The position numbers and the translations under genes are program-made. Shown in pieces: positions 47,329-58,456 of a DNA stretch of 64,000 bases. Origin of the DNA: Tubiluchus corallicola. Lineage: Eukaryota > Priapulida > Priapulimorpha > Priapulimorphida > Tubiluchidae. Within the stretch, counting starts at the first letter, position 1, and each line of letters opens with the position of its first letter. Where the stretch lies: the NCBI GenBank assembly GCA_030141605.1, contig JAQGDQ010000776.1, positions 1-64,000 on the forward strand. The letters are read 5' to 3'. The notes under the pieces are model-generated. The model saw only the letters and a program-made list of their open reading frames with translations, did no database searches and was not told where the DNA came from.

Positions 47329-47715
47329 ACGACGTCACTCATTGCCATTATTACGTCACCTAATGCCATAGCTACGTCACTCAATACTATTACTACGTCA
47401 CTCATTGCCATTAATACGTCACTCATTGTCATTATTACGTCACTCATTGTCATTACTACGTCACTCAATACCATTACTACGTCACTCATTGCCATTGCTA
47501 CGTCACTCTATACCATTATTACTTCACTCAATGCCATTACTACGTCACTCAATACCATTACTACGTCACTCAATGACATTACTACATCACTCTTTTCCAT
47601 TGCTACGTCACCCAATGCGATTATTACGTCACCCAATGCCATTGCTACGTCACTCAATACCGTTATTGCGTCACTTAATGCCATTATTATGTCACTCATT
47701 ATTACGTCACTCGTA
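47329..47715. repeat. 21-bp minisatellite carrying CRE half-sites, 19 copies
   Basis: The unit is approximately TACGTCACTCAATGCCATTAC. I count 19 copies of the TCAC landmark, most 21 bp apart. Fifteen retain ACGTCAC, the reverse complement of GTGACGT (a CREB/ATF half-site). The array stays open in frames on both strands only because 21 is a multiple of 3. Confidence 0.92.
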
Positions 47716-47838
47716 ACTCAGTTTTTATGCTTTTCAAAATTCTAATAACAATATTATGACAAAATAATTAATAACATTTTTATTAGCCTTATGCAGAAGT
47801 AGGTAAAAAATATTTTTGGGGAGTATATGCAATAAACT

Positions 47839-47860
47839 CACACACACACACACACACACA
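47839..47860. repeat. (CA)11 microsatellite
   Basis: Uninterrupted CA dinucleotides. Confidence 0.95.
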
Positions 47861-48149
47861 TCAGACTTTTAAAAAATATTTTTACAACTGTCGTCACACG
47901 AAATGGTGCAGTAAATGATAATTTGTCATTTGACTGAACATTATAACTTTAACGTACTCGTGTTTTTTTTCGTTTCTTATCATACTGCAAGACTTGGAAA
48001 AAATGGGTAAGAATTTTCTTAATTATATATATATGATCTCTAGGTAATTGATGATACTGATGAGGTACCTCAAGCCAAAACAAATTGTTAAAATCTTAAA
48101 GTCTGAAATTGGTATGTATGCATTACTGTATTCAACAATGATACTTTGA

Positions 48150-48660
<511 letters not shown>

Positions 48661-48694
48661 CTTGTAGTAATAGCAGTAGCAGTACTTGTAGTAA

Positions 48695-48850
48695 CAGCGG
48701 TGCGCCAAAATCGTTTTGAGAATCTCAACTGCCGTCTTCGTTTCAAGATTCAAGCCACATTTCTTCCCTCTTGTGCTTATGAAGAACCGGTTGTTCCTTG
48801 GCGTTAAAAAGAGACGGGTCCGTTGACGATGTAATAATAATAATAAACAC
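48695..48850 (+). mobile_element. Short repeat with (TAA)n tail, copy 2
   Basis: AGCGGTGCGCC, CGTTTTGAGAATCTCAAC, TTCTTCCCTCT and GACGATG followed by TAATAATAATAA parallel copy 1 at 48,150 in order and orientation. This copy lacks the 60-bp internal duplication. Confidence 0.5.
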
Positions 48851-48998
48851 ATCACCATCATTGTCGTCGTCATCGCCATCGTCATAGTCGTCATAATCAT
48901 CCTCATCATCATAACAATAAAACGTCAAACACCGAATCATCAGGTACTCTATCTTGTTAAACACCTCTGCTGGTTTGGTATCTGATCTCGATGATTAA

Positions 48999-49055
48999 CT
49001 ACAGTAGTAGTAGTAGCAGTAGTAGTAGCAGTAGCAGCGGCAGCACAGCAGCATC

Positions 49056-49135
<80 letters not shown>

Positions 49136-49160
49136 GCAGTAGCAGAGCAGAGCAGCTAGC

Positions 49161-49259
<99 letters not shown>

Positions 49260-49392
49260 TAGCAGCAGCAGCAGCAGCAGCAGCACAGCAGCAGCAGCAG
49301 CAGAGTGCAGCAGCAGCAGCAACAGTAGTAGTAGTATTACTGCAGCAGCAGCAGCAGTAGTAGTATTACTGCAGCAGCAGCAGTAATAGTAA
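48999..49392. repeat. Long CAG/CTG trinucleotide tract with interruptions
   Basis: Mainly CAG units with two pure or nearly pure runs of about 25 units (about 49,058-49,135) and about 33 units (about 49,160-49,258), separated by AGAGCAG and GCTAGC interruptions. CAGTAG imperfect units lie at both ends. Frames over it give poly-Q, poly-A or poly-S; no flanking exon signals make any of them convincing. Confidence 0.95.
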
Positions 49393-49498
49393 AATTAAAG
49401 GTCATGCTAAATTGCTGATATTGAAAATGCTAGGTGGCAAATGTCTAACTACAATTAATTTACATTAAAACTTTAGTCTTCAAACAAATTATTAAGTC

Positions 49499-50502
49499 TT
49501 AAAATAGCAAACTGCCGTTACACACCTTTCTTTTTGGCCGGTCTGTTGATGGTGACCCTGTTGGTGGTGTTGGTCTCGTTGGTGTTGGTGGCGTTGTTGC
49601 TGGTGTTGTTGCTGGTGTTGTTGCTGGTGATGTTGCTGGTGTTGTTGCTGGTGTTGTTGCTGGTGTTGTAGCTGGTGTTGTTGCTGGTGTTGTAGCTGGT
49701 GTTGTTGCTGGCGTTGTTGCTGGCGTTGTTGCTGGTGTTGTTGCTGGTGTTGTTGCTGGTGTTGTTGCTGGTGTTGTTGCTGGTGTTGTTGCTGGTGTTG
49801 TTGCTGGTGTTGTTGCTGGTGTTGTTGCTGGTGTTGTTGCTGGCGTTGTTGCTGGCGTTGTTGCTGGCGTTGTTGCTGGCGTTGTTGCTGGCGTTGTAGC
49901 TGGTGTTGTTGCTGGTGTTGTAGCTTGTGTTGTTGCTGGTGTTGTAGCTGGTGTTGTAGCTGGTGTTGTAGCTGGTGTTGTTGCTGGTGTTGTTGCTGGT
50001 GTTGTTGCTGGTGTTGTTGCTGGTGTTGTAGCTTGTGTTGTTGCTGGTGTTGTTGCTGGTGTTGTTGCTGGTGTTGTAGCTGGTGTTGTAGCTGGTGTTG
50101 TAGCTGGTGTTGTAGCTGGTGTTGTTGCTGGTGTTGTTGCTGGTGTTGTTGCTGGTGTTGTTGCTGGTGTTGTAGCTGGTGTTGTTGCTGGTGTTGTAGC
50201 TGGTGTTGTTGCTGGTGTTGTAGCTTGTGTTGTTGCTGGTGTTGTTGCTGGTGTTGTAGCTGGTGTTGTAGCTGGTGTTGTTGCTGGTGTTGTTGCTGGT
50301 GTTGTTGCTGGTGTTGTTGCTGGTGTTGTAGCTGGTGTTGTTGCTGGTGTTGTTGCTGGTGTTGTTGCTGGTGTTGTTGCTGGTGTTGTAGCTGGTGTTG
50401 TTGCTGGTGTTGTTGCTGGTGTTGTAGCTGGTGTTGTTGCTGGTGTTGTTGCAGGTGTTGTTGCTGGTGTTGTTGCTGCTGTTGTTGGTGGCATTGTTGG
50501 TG
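49499..50502 (-). CDS. 12-bp minisatellite; possible Thr-Thr-Pro-Ala repeat exon
   Basis: About 75 copies of a 12-bp unit (plus strand GTTGTTGCTGGT). On the minus strand one frame from an ATG at 50,494 reads PPTTAATTPATTPA and then (TTPA)n for about 300 residues. It ends with unique PPTPTRPTPPTGSPSTD and a stop at 49,499. Just upstream on the minus strand is a strong 3' splice signal (TTTATTTTCTTTTACAG, exon start 50,502). Most variation among units is silent in this frame: GCA/GCT for Ala, ACA/ACG for Thr, one CCA/CCT. Exceptions are three Pro-to-Gln and one Thr-to-Ser. If real it would be a mucin-like, O-glycosylatable segment. It may equally be noncoding minisatellite. Confidence 0.3.
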
Positions 50503-50525
50503 CTGTAAAAGAAAATAAAGTTGCA

Positions 50526-51015
50526 AAATGAGCTGCACATCTAACCTACAATACCTAGATACCTGTGAAAAAATTCTAATTCTAATTTCTAAACAGCTGC
50601 ACATCTAACCTACAATACCTAGATAATTGTGAAAAAATTCTAATTCTAATTTTTGAACAGCTGCACATCTAACATACAATACCTAGATACTTGTGAAAAA
50701 ATTCTAATTCTAATTTCTAAACAGCTGCACATCTAACCTACAATACCTAGATACCTGTGAAAAAAATTCTAATTCTAATTTCTAAACAGCTGCACATCTA
50801 ACCTACAATCAATACCTAGATACCTGTGAAAAAAATTCTAATTCTAATTTTTAAACAGCTGCACATCTAACCTACAATACCTAGATACCTGTGAAAAAAA
50901 TTCTAATTCTAATTTTTAAACAGCTGCACATCTAACCTACAATACCTAGATACCTGTGAAAAAAATTCTAATTCTAATTTCTAAACAGCTGCACATCTAA
51001 CCTACAACACCTAGA
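50526..51015. repeat. ~62-68-bp tandem array, 8 copies
   Basis: AGCTGCACATCTAAC recurs eight times between about 50,529 and 51,000. Each is followed by CTACAATACCTAGATACC, then TGTGAAAAAATTCTAATTC. On the minus strand each unit reads a pyrimidine-rich run ending in CACAG and then GTATCTAG. No coding frame. Confidence 0.92.
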
Positions 51016-51296
51016 TAGTTGAGTCAGGGTGAGTAGGCCTATATTCCTCCCTCAGCGAGGTAAATTCCGCGGACAACATGTTGATGATGTAACCAAAATA
51101 TTGTTGTTTTCGGAGAAAATAAACGATCAGCCTAAAGTCCCAAGGACTTTCACTACGGCTCCGGAGATAGTAAATGGTAAAAAGAGTTAGTGTTAGACTA
51201 GGACTGACAATGCTAATTTTGGTCATCAAGTACGCGCAGTAATCTCTCGGCTGTTCCTAAATGGTGCAAGTGGAACAGAACTGCTATATTACTTAC

Positions 51297-51544
51297 CTGT
51301 ATTTCTCATAGAAACCAGCCATGCACGTCTTGCATTTGAATCGCTGGTATTTCTTCAATTTGTGCACATTTGCCAAATGCCTTTTCAAATGATCAGAACG
51401 GTGGAATCTATATCCACACCGAAGGCACTCGTTCGTTCCAGTGTGATCTTGGTCACAGTTTATATTATGCGACTGAAATGCATCTTGACTAAAAGTTCGT
51501 TGACACTTTGGACACTTCTTCACGGTGAGCATTTTTTCATCCAT
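51297..51544 (-). CDS. Zinc-finger protein first coding exon (orphan, intact)
   Basis: An ATG at 51,544, directly after an in-frame TAA, opens an 82-codon frame. It has a C2HC-like motif (CPKCQRTFSQDAFQSH...C) and then a canonical C2H2 finger (CLRCGYRFHRSDHLKRHLAN, then VH). A third finger (CKTCMAGF) is begun but left unfinished. The exon ends at 51,297 in phase 2 before an excellent donor (CAG|GTAAGT). The partner exon is not identified downstream. A decayed paralogous exon lies at 62,067-62,303, just upstream of a phase-2 acceptor at 61,078 whose exon would complete the third finger (LANH). DNA-binding function is inferred from the fold. Confidence 0.65.
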
Positions 51545-51651
51545 TTATTAAATCTAGTGGCTACCATACACTGTTGCTACCACAATTGAAGTACAAGCAT
51601 AAATGTCAGTGATAAGCAGCTTTCGCTTTGAAATGAAAGTTTTAGACGGCC

Positions 51652-51885
51652 TCAACTTTGCTGCAGTTTGTTAGGTTTCAGCTCTGAAATGTATTGCACA
51701 GCGACCAGCAACGGTAACGCGGACAGCGATCCCAACATTAAAACTCGGAGCTTAGTGCTGTAATTAGCACCACCCACCATGCCGCTGGCAAAAGTTGCTT
51801 TTACGACCGCTGATCTAAATGCGTCATGCATGGCCTGTAATTGGACATAAATTTTCCTCATCTGAGTTGGACATATTTTCCGCAT
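51652..51885 (-). CDS. Small hypothetical ORF with a hydrophobic segment
   Basis: Seventy-seven codons upstream of the zinc-finger exon on the same strand. I do not recognise it. It has a basic N-terminus (MRKICPTQMRKIYVQ) and a hydrophobic stretch LRVLMLGSLSALPLLVAV that could span a membrane. It could be a short gene, part of a spliced transcript or chance. Confidence 0.22.
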   Translation of the reverse strand: MRKICPTQMRKIYVQLQAMHDAFRSAVVKATFASGMVGGANYSTKLRVLMLGSLSALPLLVAVQYISELKPNKLQQS

Positions 51886-52519
51886 CTTCCCTCATCATAT
51901 GTTATTTTTCATCTTCTTTATATAAGCAAGAGCGTACAATGAAGCGGCGTAACTAAGACGGGAGAGGGGCGATCCGCCCCGAGCGGCACTTCCCAGAAGG
52001 TGGCATTTTGACCAAGAAAAATAAAAAAGTTGATTCTGTCAGAACAGTGGAACAGCAAAACACATGACAATTTTATTTTCCACGAAAGTGCTGCTTACAG
52101 GGATAGCGAACATGATAAAATTATTGGTAAATTAACTTTTACTATTGTTATTAGTAAAAATTATTCAGTAATTTTTGAATATATCCATCAAAATCAAAAT
52201 TAAAATATCTTTGTTTAGCATAATTACTTGTGGATATGTTAAAGTAATTATTAGACATGCGTTAAACATATCCACAAGTAATTATACCAATCAAAGATTG
52301 TTTTGAAGTAATCACAAAAACCTTTATTTTAAATTCAACAAGGTTTATGAAAGTAAAAGACGTGGCGATTTCTTCGCTTCCTATGAACAGACTAAAAACG
52401 TGCTTAATTCTGATTGGCTGACCTACTAAATGCATATAATGAAGCCAAGTTTTACAGGCAATTTTAAATAAGTACAACCTTAGATTAAAGGGCAGGCAGA
52501 GAGAAATCTTCCGAACAAA
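51886..52519. other. Intergenic with a hairpin
   Basis: No gene seen. GGGGCGATCCGCCCC at about 51,967 is a short near-palindrome. At 52,220-52,240 and 52,265-52,285 a 21-bp sequence (ATAATTACTTGTGGATATGT core) faces its own reverse complement across a 24-bp loop. Confidence 0.6.
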
Positions 52520-53557
52520 GACATTTTAAATCACATTTTGATTTGCGACTCTTTACGACACTAATCTCCACATTATCTTTGGAATATTTTGACGAAAATA
52601 ATCGTTTATTCTACTTCATTCAACTGTTACGATGTTCAAAATTTCCCGATAAACATACCGACGTTTTAGAAGTCACTCCAGAATGGTCCTCAACTACCGT
52701 TATAACACTCTTTTTACAATACTATTTGGAGAAGCCTTTGAACATCATAACTATCCATCATGAACTTATTAAGGATAAAATAATACCTGGCTGGAACGAA
52801 TTCGTTTCAGAAAAACACAGGCACTTTCGTCAATGTTTTTTAAATTGGTGTGCGGATGGCCAGCCTCTGAATGGGTTTATCGCTAATAAAATGCGCCTGG
52901 CACGTTCAAGCGTTGCGTGAATGCAAGATCCAAGATAAAACAATTGTCGCTGATAAAATTGCGTATAAGCTTATGAGCTGTAATTCTTATGAATTTTGGG
53001 CCATGATAAAAAGAGAAGCTAATACAAAAATCCCTCTGCCTCCTAAAATAGATGAAGTTTCATGCGACAAGGCTACATATAGGAGAAGCACCACAAAGAG
53101 ATTTTAAATTCTGTAAATAACGGTGATCTTGCGGCAAAACTAGATGTGAAGTTAAGTAGCAGCATGGGTGCGTTGAGTTCTTTCACTATGGGAGAAGTGC
53201 AAGAGGCCATTTCAAAACAAACTCTGCACGAATTGGCTCAAAATGATTCAATTAAATCGGAGCATTTTAGCTTTTAGGTATGCTTCACATATGCTGCCAA
53301 CAGTATTATCGCTTTTATATAGCGCTTGTATCACACATTGTTTTTTGCCTAATTCTCAAATGCTGTATGTCATAATACCGACTGTGAAAGACAAAAATAA
53401 GGAAATTACAGCCAAGAATAATCACAGGCCAATAGCACTATCCAGTGTCGAGTCGAGCAAACTACTATAAATTTTGTTTTTAAACAGATACAGTAATTCA
53501 ACTCACCAAGTCAGTTTGGTTACGTGGATGAACTGGGTACCGAAATGTGTTTGTGTG
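52520..53557 (+). pseudogene. LINE fragment: endonuclease-RT linker and start of RT
   Basis: Translation gives IIPGWNEFVSEKHRHFRQCF and, after a frameshift, ALRECKIQDKTIVADKIAYK, SYEFWAMIKREANTK and PLPPKID. This is the linker pattern of CR1/L2-like LINEs. It continues with the RT entry: MGEVQEAIS, YASHMLPTVLSLLYSACI, VIIPTVKDKNKEITAKNN, HRPIALSSV and QFGYVDELGTEM. Frame changes and a stop at 53,468 show decay. The element ends abruptly at about 53,558, where another repeat begins. Confidence 0.82.
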
Positions 53558-55214
53558 GTGAATAAATTTATAAATCGATGATTTTCGATATTTTGGTATA
53601 AGGTTGCCTGCCTCCCTGATTGCATGAATAAATTTACAGATAATGCAATAAGAAACTCACTCAGCTGAAAGCCCGGATTTAATGAACTGTAAACAGCGTA
53701 GGTTGTCAGAACTAAAAATAGCGTTTACGTCAGGACACTCTAAGATGCTTAAGATAATTAGCTAACATTAAGTCGAGACGGATGTACCGTTCATAATGAG
53801 CGTTATGCACAAATTGCTAGTAATTAACAAAACTCTGCGAGGTCATTGTTTTTTGAAGAAAGAACACGGATACGTTTTACGGGCGTATAATGACTGCGTC
53901 TTCAAAACTTGTCCCATAAATTTTGATACCTCATGCGACGTTTTAAATGTTGCATGCTATGTTGCAATTGTGGAAGGTTACTGCAAGGTTACTCCAACGA
54001 AATATAAGCCCCGAGTTCGAATAACTCAGGGCTAGTTCCAGCCAGTACATCTCGAAAAGTACTGGAACAAGACACGTGCTGTGTGTGTACGGGAAATCAC
54101 ACGGAGGGCTGTTCGATCAACAAGACAACTCCTGAAGTTCAGCGTAGACATCTTTCTGCGTTCCTAGGATACTCTGGGCACTGAGCAACGGAAGTCTTAT
54201 ATCAGCTATCGGAATTGACCAGATTGTACTAGGTACATTGGGTCAAATCCGCAGAGTTAAGTAATCTTAACATATTGGTAAAACTGAGAATTAACTGTGC
54301 ATATCGTTAGTAGTTCGTATAAGTTCACATTGTACTATAGTGAGGATAAGTGTAAAGTATACACCTTAGGTGATAGGAATTAGGAATTGAAGAATTGTTC
54401 AGAGAGATACTTTTGGGAAGCTAACAAAATAGTTGTGAGCGTCAAAAGCGCTTAAGGACTAAATCTTGTAAGATATACTTAAGCCGTAATTATTGTAAAT
54501 CAATAAAACAATTCTCTTTGACATTTAAAGTGTGAGTTAATGTATGTTATCAGTGTTTAACTCAAGCAACACTATTTCCGATATACGAATCTGATTAGTT
54601 CGCTTTGAATTAACTATCGTCCATATTGCGGGGGCGTAGCTAGGAAACTTGAGAGATATAGACCTTTTCTCACAACGCGAAGGTCAAGGTGAAGTTTAGA
54701 TAAGACGATCATTGCTTACTAGACTGATATCCAAAGCTCTCGGAGTCAGGTGAAGGATTCACCTTATAGCATTTACGAGTTAAGCGGACATATTAAATTC
54801 AATCTATACGATACATAGATTTAAGTCACCTTACACTATATGATCTAGATTAACAGAAACATTAGGCATTTTAATTTAAGAAGGTGATATTTGTATACCA
54901 TAAAAGAAGTTATTACATTCAACGTCAGAGTCCAATACACATGTTATGAATAAATTTCGGAAAATGAATTTCGGTAAATATTAATTGAGTTATCAGATGA
55001 ATTTGATTCAGATGATAAACTCGCGCCTCCCTGACTTTGTCAAGGAAATTTATACAGATTGAATAGGAAACTCACCCAGCTGGCGCTAGAATTTAATGAG
55101 TTAAAATTGTCACACGATAGTAGAAGGACAGATGTAGAATTCGATAAGACACTGTTGTTTAAGCAGTATGCATGCAGAGTAGAAGACAATAAGTAGAAGG
55201 TCACTAGCGATTAT
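53558..55214 (+). repeat. LTR-like repeat block A
   Basis: Begins about TGGTGAATAAATTTATAAATCG. It includes a TATA-like AATATAAGC near 54,000, then TCCGCAGAGTTAAGTAATCTT, a polyA-like AATAAA near 54,502, and a segment CGAAGGTCAAGGTGAAG. Block B repeats these landmarks in the same order and orientation about 1.66-1.7 kb further on. Promoter then polyA signal within about 500 bp resembles an LTR. No protein frame of any family was recognised. Confidence 0.6.
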
Positions 55215-56680
55215 GTGGTGAATAAATTTATAAATCGATGATTTGGTAATAAATCTCATGCCTCCCTGATTTTATAAAATAAATTTATTGATCGATGTAA
55301 GAACTCACCCATCTGACACGCCCGGATTTAATGAGCTGTAAAAGCGAAGGTATATCTGTGAGAAATGTAAGATTTATCGTTTGCTTTAAGGCCACTAGGA
55401 TGCTAGGAGCAGTTAGGTAATGTTAGGTGTGGACCGAAATGTCATTTGTTATAGCTATATGCATAGTTACATATAATTAACAGAAACTCTGCGAAGGTAA
55501 CTGTTTTTCGTTGAAAAGAGGATTGATAGTCTTTACGGGTGTTGGCGACGTCAAGGACAGGAAGTTCTGAAGGAACTTGCCGACATAAAGAAATTCGAAG
55601 TCCACCCTGCTGACCATAAATCGTAGTCAGGGATATCCGATGATGTCACCTGTCGCCTGATTGCGTGCGACGCAAATTACGCAAGGTCAGCTCTTCGGGA
55701 ATATAAGCTCTGAGTTTTAGGAACTCAGCGCTCTTTCAATCGGACATTCAGTGGAAGAGACACGCTAGTGTGCGACACGAAGTCACACACGTATCAGAGG
55801 AGAATCTGACAGGGAACTGAGACAGCATCGTTCGATTCCAGCGTGGACATTTCTGCGTTCTCAGCGATAGACTGAGCACTGGACAACGAGAGTCTCATAT
55901 TATCAACTGGAGTAGACCAAGTGTACGGGGTGCATTGTGGTCAATCCGCAGAGTTAAGTAATCTTAACGCATTTGTAACTGAGAGTAACTGTGCATAACT
56001 GTAGTTCACATGAGTTCACATTGTATCATATTATGAATTTCACATTGTAATGCGAAGAGCACCTTAAGTGCTATATTGGAGGAATTGTCAAGTGAAATAC
56101 TTAAGAGACTTTTGGGAGCTATACATTAATTGTAAGCGTCACAAGCGGATAAGGACGAATCGTGTAAAGCTACCTAGGAGAAGTACCTTTTGTAAACCAA
56201 TAAAGTTAGTTCACTTTGACATATAACGATTGAGTTTATGTATGATATAAGTGTGTTCAGAGTTAAGCAACACTATATCCGTGATACGAATCTGACAGGT
56301 TCGCATTAATTAACTAACGCTCGATTGCGGGAGCGGTGCTCGGAAGCTTGAGGGAAGTAGACCTTCACTCACAACGCAAAGGTCGAGGTGAAGTCTTGAG
56401 AGTTAAGATTATCGCTCGATAGACTAATATCTAAAGCCCTCGGAGCCAGGTGATGAAATTGCCTTGCAGCAAATAGATAATAAAGCGAACATATTAAATT
56501 AAAATACAATCTATATAATATATAGATATAAATATATAAATCACTTCGCACTATACGATCGAGATAAACAGAAAACGATAAGTACTAAAAAGGGAAAGTG
56601 ATAATTAGTTGTCGCGTGCAGGGAAGATAATTAAAAGAGCCAAGGTAGTATCAGTGCTCATCGAACATTAAAATGAAATC
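55215..56680 (+). repeat. LTR-like repeat block B
   Basis: Shares with block A the opening TGGTGAATAAATTTATAAATCG, AATATAAGCTCTGAG near 55,700, TCCGCAGAGTTAAGTAATCTT, AATAAA near 56,200, TTGCGGGAGCGGTG and CAAAGGTCGAGGTGAAG. Divergence from A is substantial, with many small indels. The stretch 54,940-55,214 looks like a further partial copy of the opening portion. Confidence 0.6.
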
Positions 56681-56739
56681 AGAAGTTGTGCCGCCCAGAT
56701 GGTGCGGAAGAAGTCAAACGGCGGAATTTAGGAACAGTC

Positions 56740-57330
56740 ATTATTGGTTATAAAATCAGAAAGTGAAAGAGTTAGCCGCTGTCCAGGAGGTAGAGTGTTG
56801 CCAGATGGTGCAATACCACGAAGGTCAGACTTTTGAGATATAAACTCAGGAAAAATATTCCAACGACACACAACGGGGTGACGTGAGAGTCACATACGCA
56901 AGGAGGGAAGTCTGACAGTGGTTGCTGCCATATCGTGTTGTGTCCGGGACATCTTCTGAGAGATAGAAGCAACGTTGGCCCAGCGTGGAGGAACAATCTA
57001 CGTACTTAGCATAGACTGAGCACTGGTGCTACGTAGTCTCGATAGGAAACAGGGATTTGGCCAATAGCAGTGGTACATTGGCCAATCCGCAAGTTAAGTG
57101 TTTTAACTTATCTATTTTGTATTTTGTATCTGATACAGTTGTAACCGAAATGTTGTATGAATTAAGCACGTTCAGTGCATCATACCAATATCGTAGATCA
57201 GTAAGTAGATAGCATCTTCTCTGGAGCTAGACATTAGTTGTAAACGCCCACCGGCATATAAGGGCAAATCTTGTATTGGAACCAGAGGTGATTAAATTGT
57301 AAACTGTAAAGTTCAATAAAGTCTATTCGC
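56740..57330 (+). repeat. LTR-like repeat block C (partial)
   Basis: Corresponds to the middle of blocks A and B: GATATAAACTCAGG, then GACTGAGCACTGG, GGCCAATCCGC, AGTTAAGTG and AATAAA at about 57,312. It lacks the opening and the end segments. Not coding. Confidence 0.5.
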
Positions 57331-58456
57331 TAAACTACTATAAGTCGTCGGTAAACTACTATAAACTGTTTCTAAAACTGTTCGATACCAATATGCCCAA
57401 CATCATTATACGATTATTAGCCTTTTACTACTCTCAACAAACGATGTTTGTGAGGTGGCGAAATTTTTGCTCTAGCACATTTAAAGTCGCAAAGCACTTT
57501 CTGCTTTAGTCTGGCTTTGATGATACACACGTTTTCGATATCGAGTTGACAAACGTGGGACAATATGCGGCCCAAAATGTGTAATTAAAATCCGTTAAAA
57601 GCACGGAATTGAAAAAAAAACAAATTAAAAAATCTGCATTAAAACAAAAACTCTTATTACCATGCTTCATTGGATTTTAAGACTTAACTGGATCTCCAAA
57701 TAGTGCACAAAACATACTGAAAAGTAAACTGTTACCAAACAAATGACTTAGATATTATTTCTATTACAGCAAATATAATTTGAAAAATCATACAATTTAT
57801 TTAAACATACAAAAGCGTTGTAATACTGAGTGTAATGAAATAACAGATAATTATAAAATTTACTGCAAATACGGTATCGATTGAATAAAAATTTTTGTGA
57901 ACAATTTCGACTGTGTATGTTTTAAGGCAGTCTGCCTAACAAACTTAAAAGTGATCTTGAGATAATTAGAGCACGTGTGATAAAGTACAACTGTTCTATA
58001 TTAATGGTAATAAATGAAATAATACGTGTGTTATAAAAACAAACTATTTTACTAATGTTTGAGTCAACTATGTACATATAACACAAGTTATGAAGTGAGA
58101 AAAAAGATACAAACAGAAATATTTGTATTTTATACTTGTGCTTGAAAGTTTGTGCAAAAATTAAAGAACACGTAATTTACTGATCACGTTGCTTTAACTG
58201 AAAGAGAGAAAATTAAAAACAAACAATAAGCCTTGCATGTGCCTTTTATATTAGCAATATACTCTGTTACCCCCGCTTTCCTATGTATGTACCTACATGT
58301 ATGTCTATCTACTTTTATTGCCAATATATCTACTCGTTCAAGAAATTCCCAACATGATAGAATTATTGTTCAGTACACTTGCCATTAAGTTATACAGGCA
58401 CTTGCTTTCAAAAACACATGACAAAATCTAAGTCAGATTTGCAGTTCAGCAATCTT
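57331..58456. other. AT-rich, 3' flank of the zinc-finger gene
   Basis: No gene seen. TTTATT at 58,314-58,319 is AATAAA on the minus strand, about 140 nt beyond the zinc-finger stop codon at 58,457, and is a plausible polyA signal for that gene. Confidence 0.45.

Noticed and set aside
47235-47716. ORFs reading MSDVVMALSDV (minus) and RHSLPLLRHS (plus)
   Set aside because: Frame openness is a by-product of the 21-bp unit; both strands are open at once.
49518-50540. Asn-Asn-Thr-Ser frame of the 12-bp array as the tail of the 51.5-kb zinc-finger protein
   Set aside because: The splice phase would fit (phase-2 donor to the 50,502 acceptor), but common unit variants cause replacements (Asn to Tyr, Thr to Ala) in this frame, unlike the TTPA frame, and the homologous exon pairing points to a finger-completing partner.
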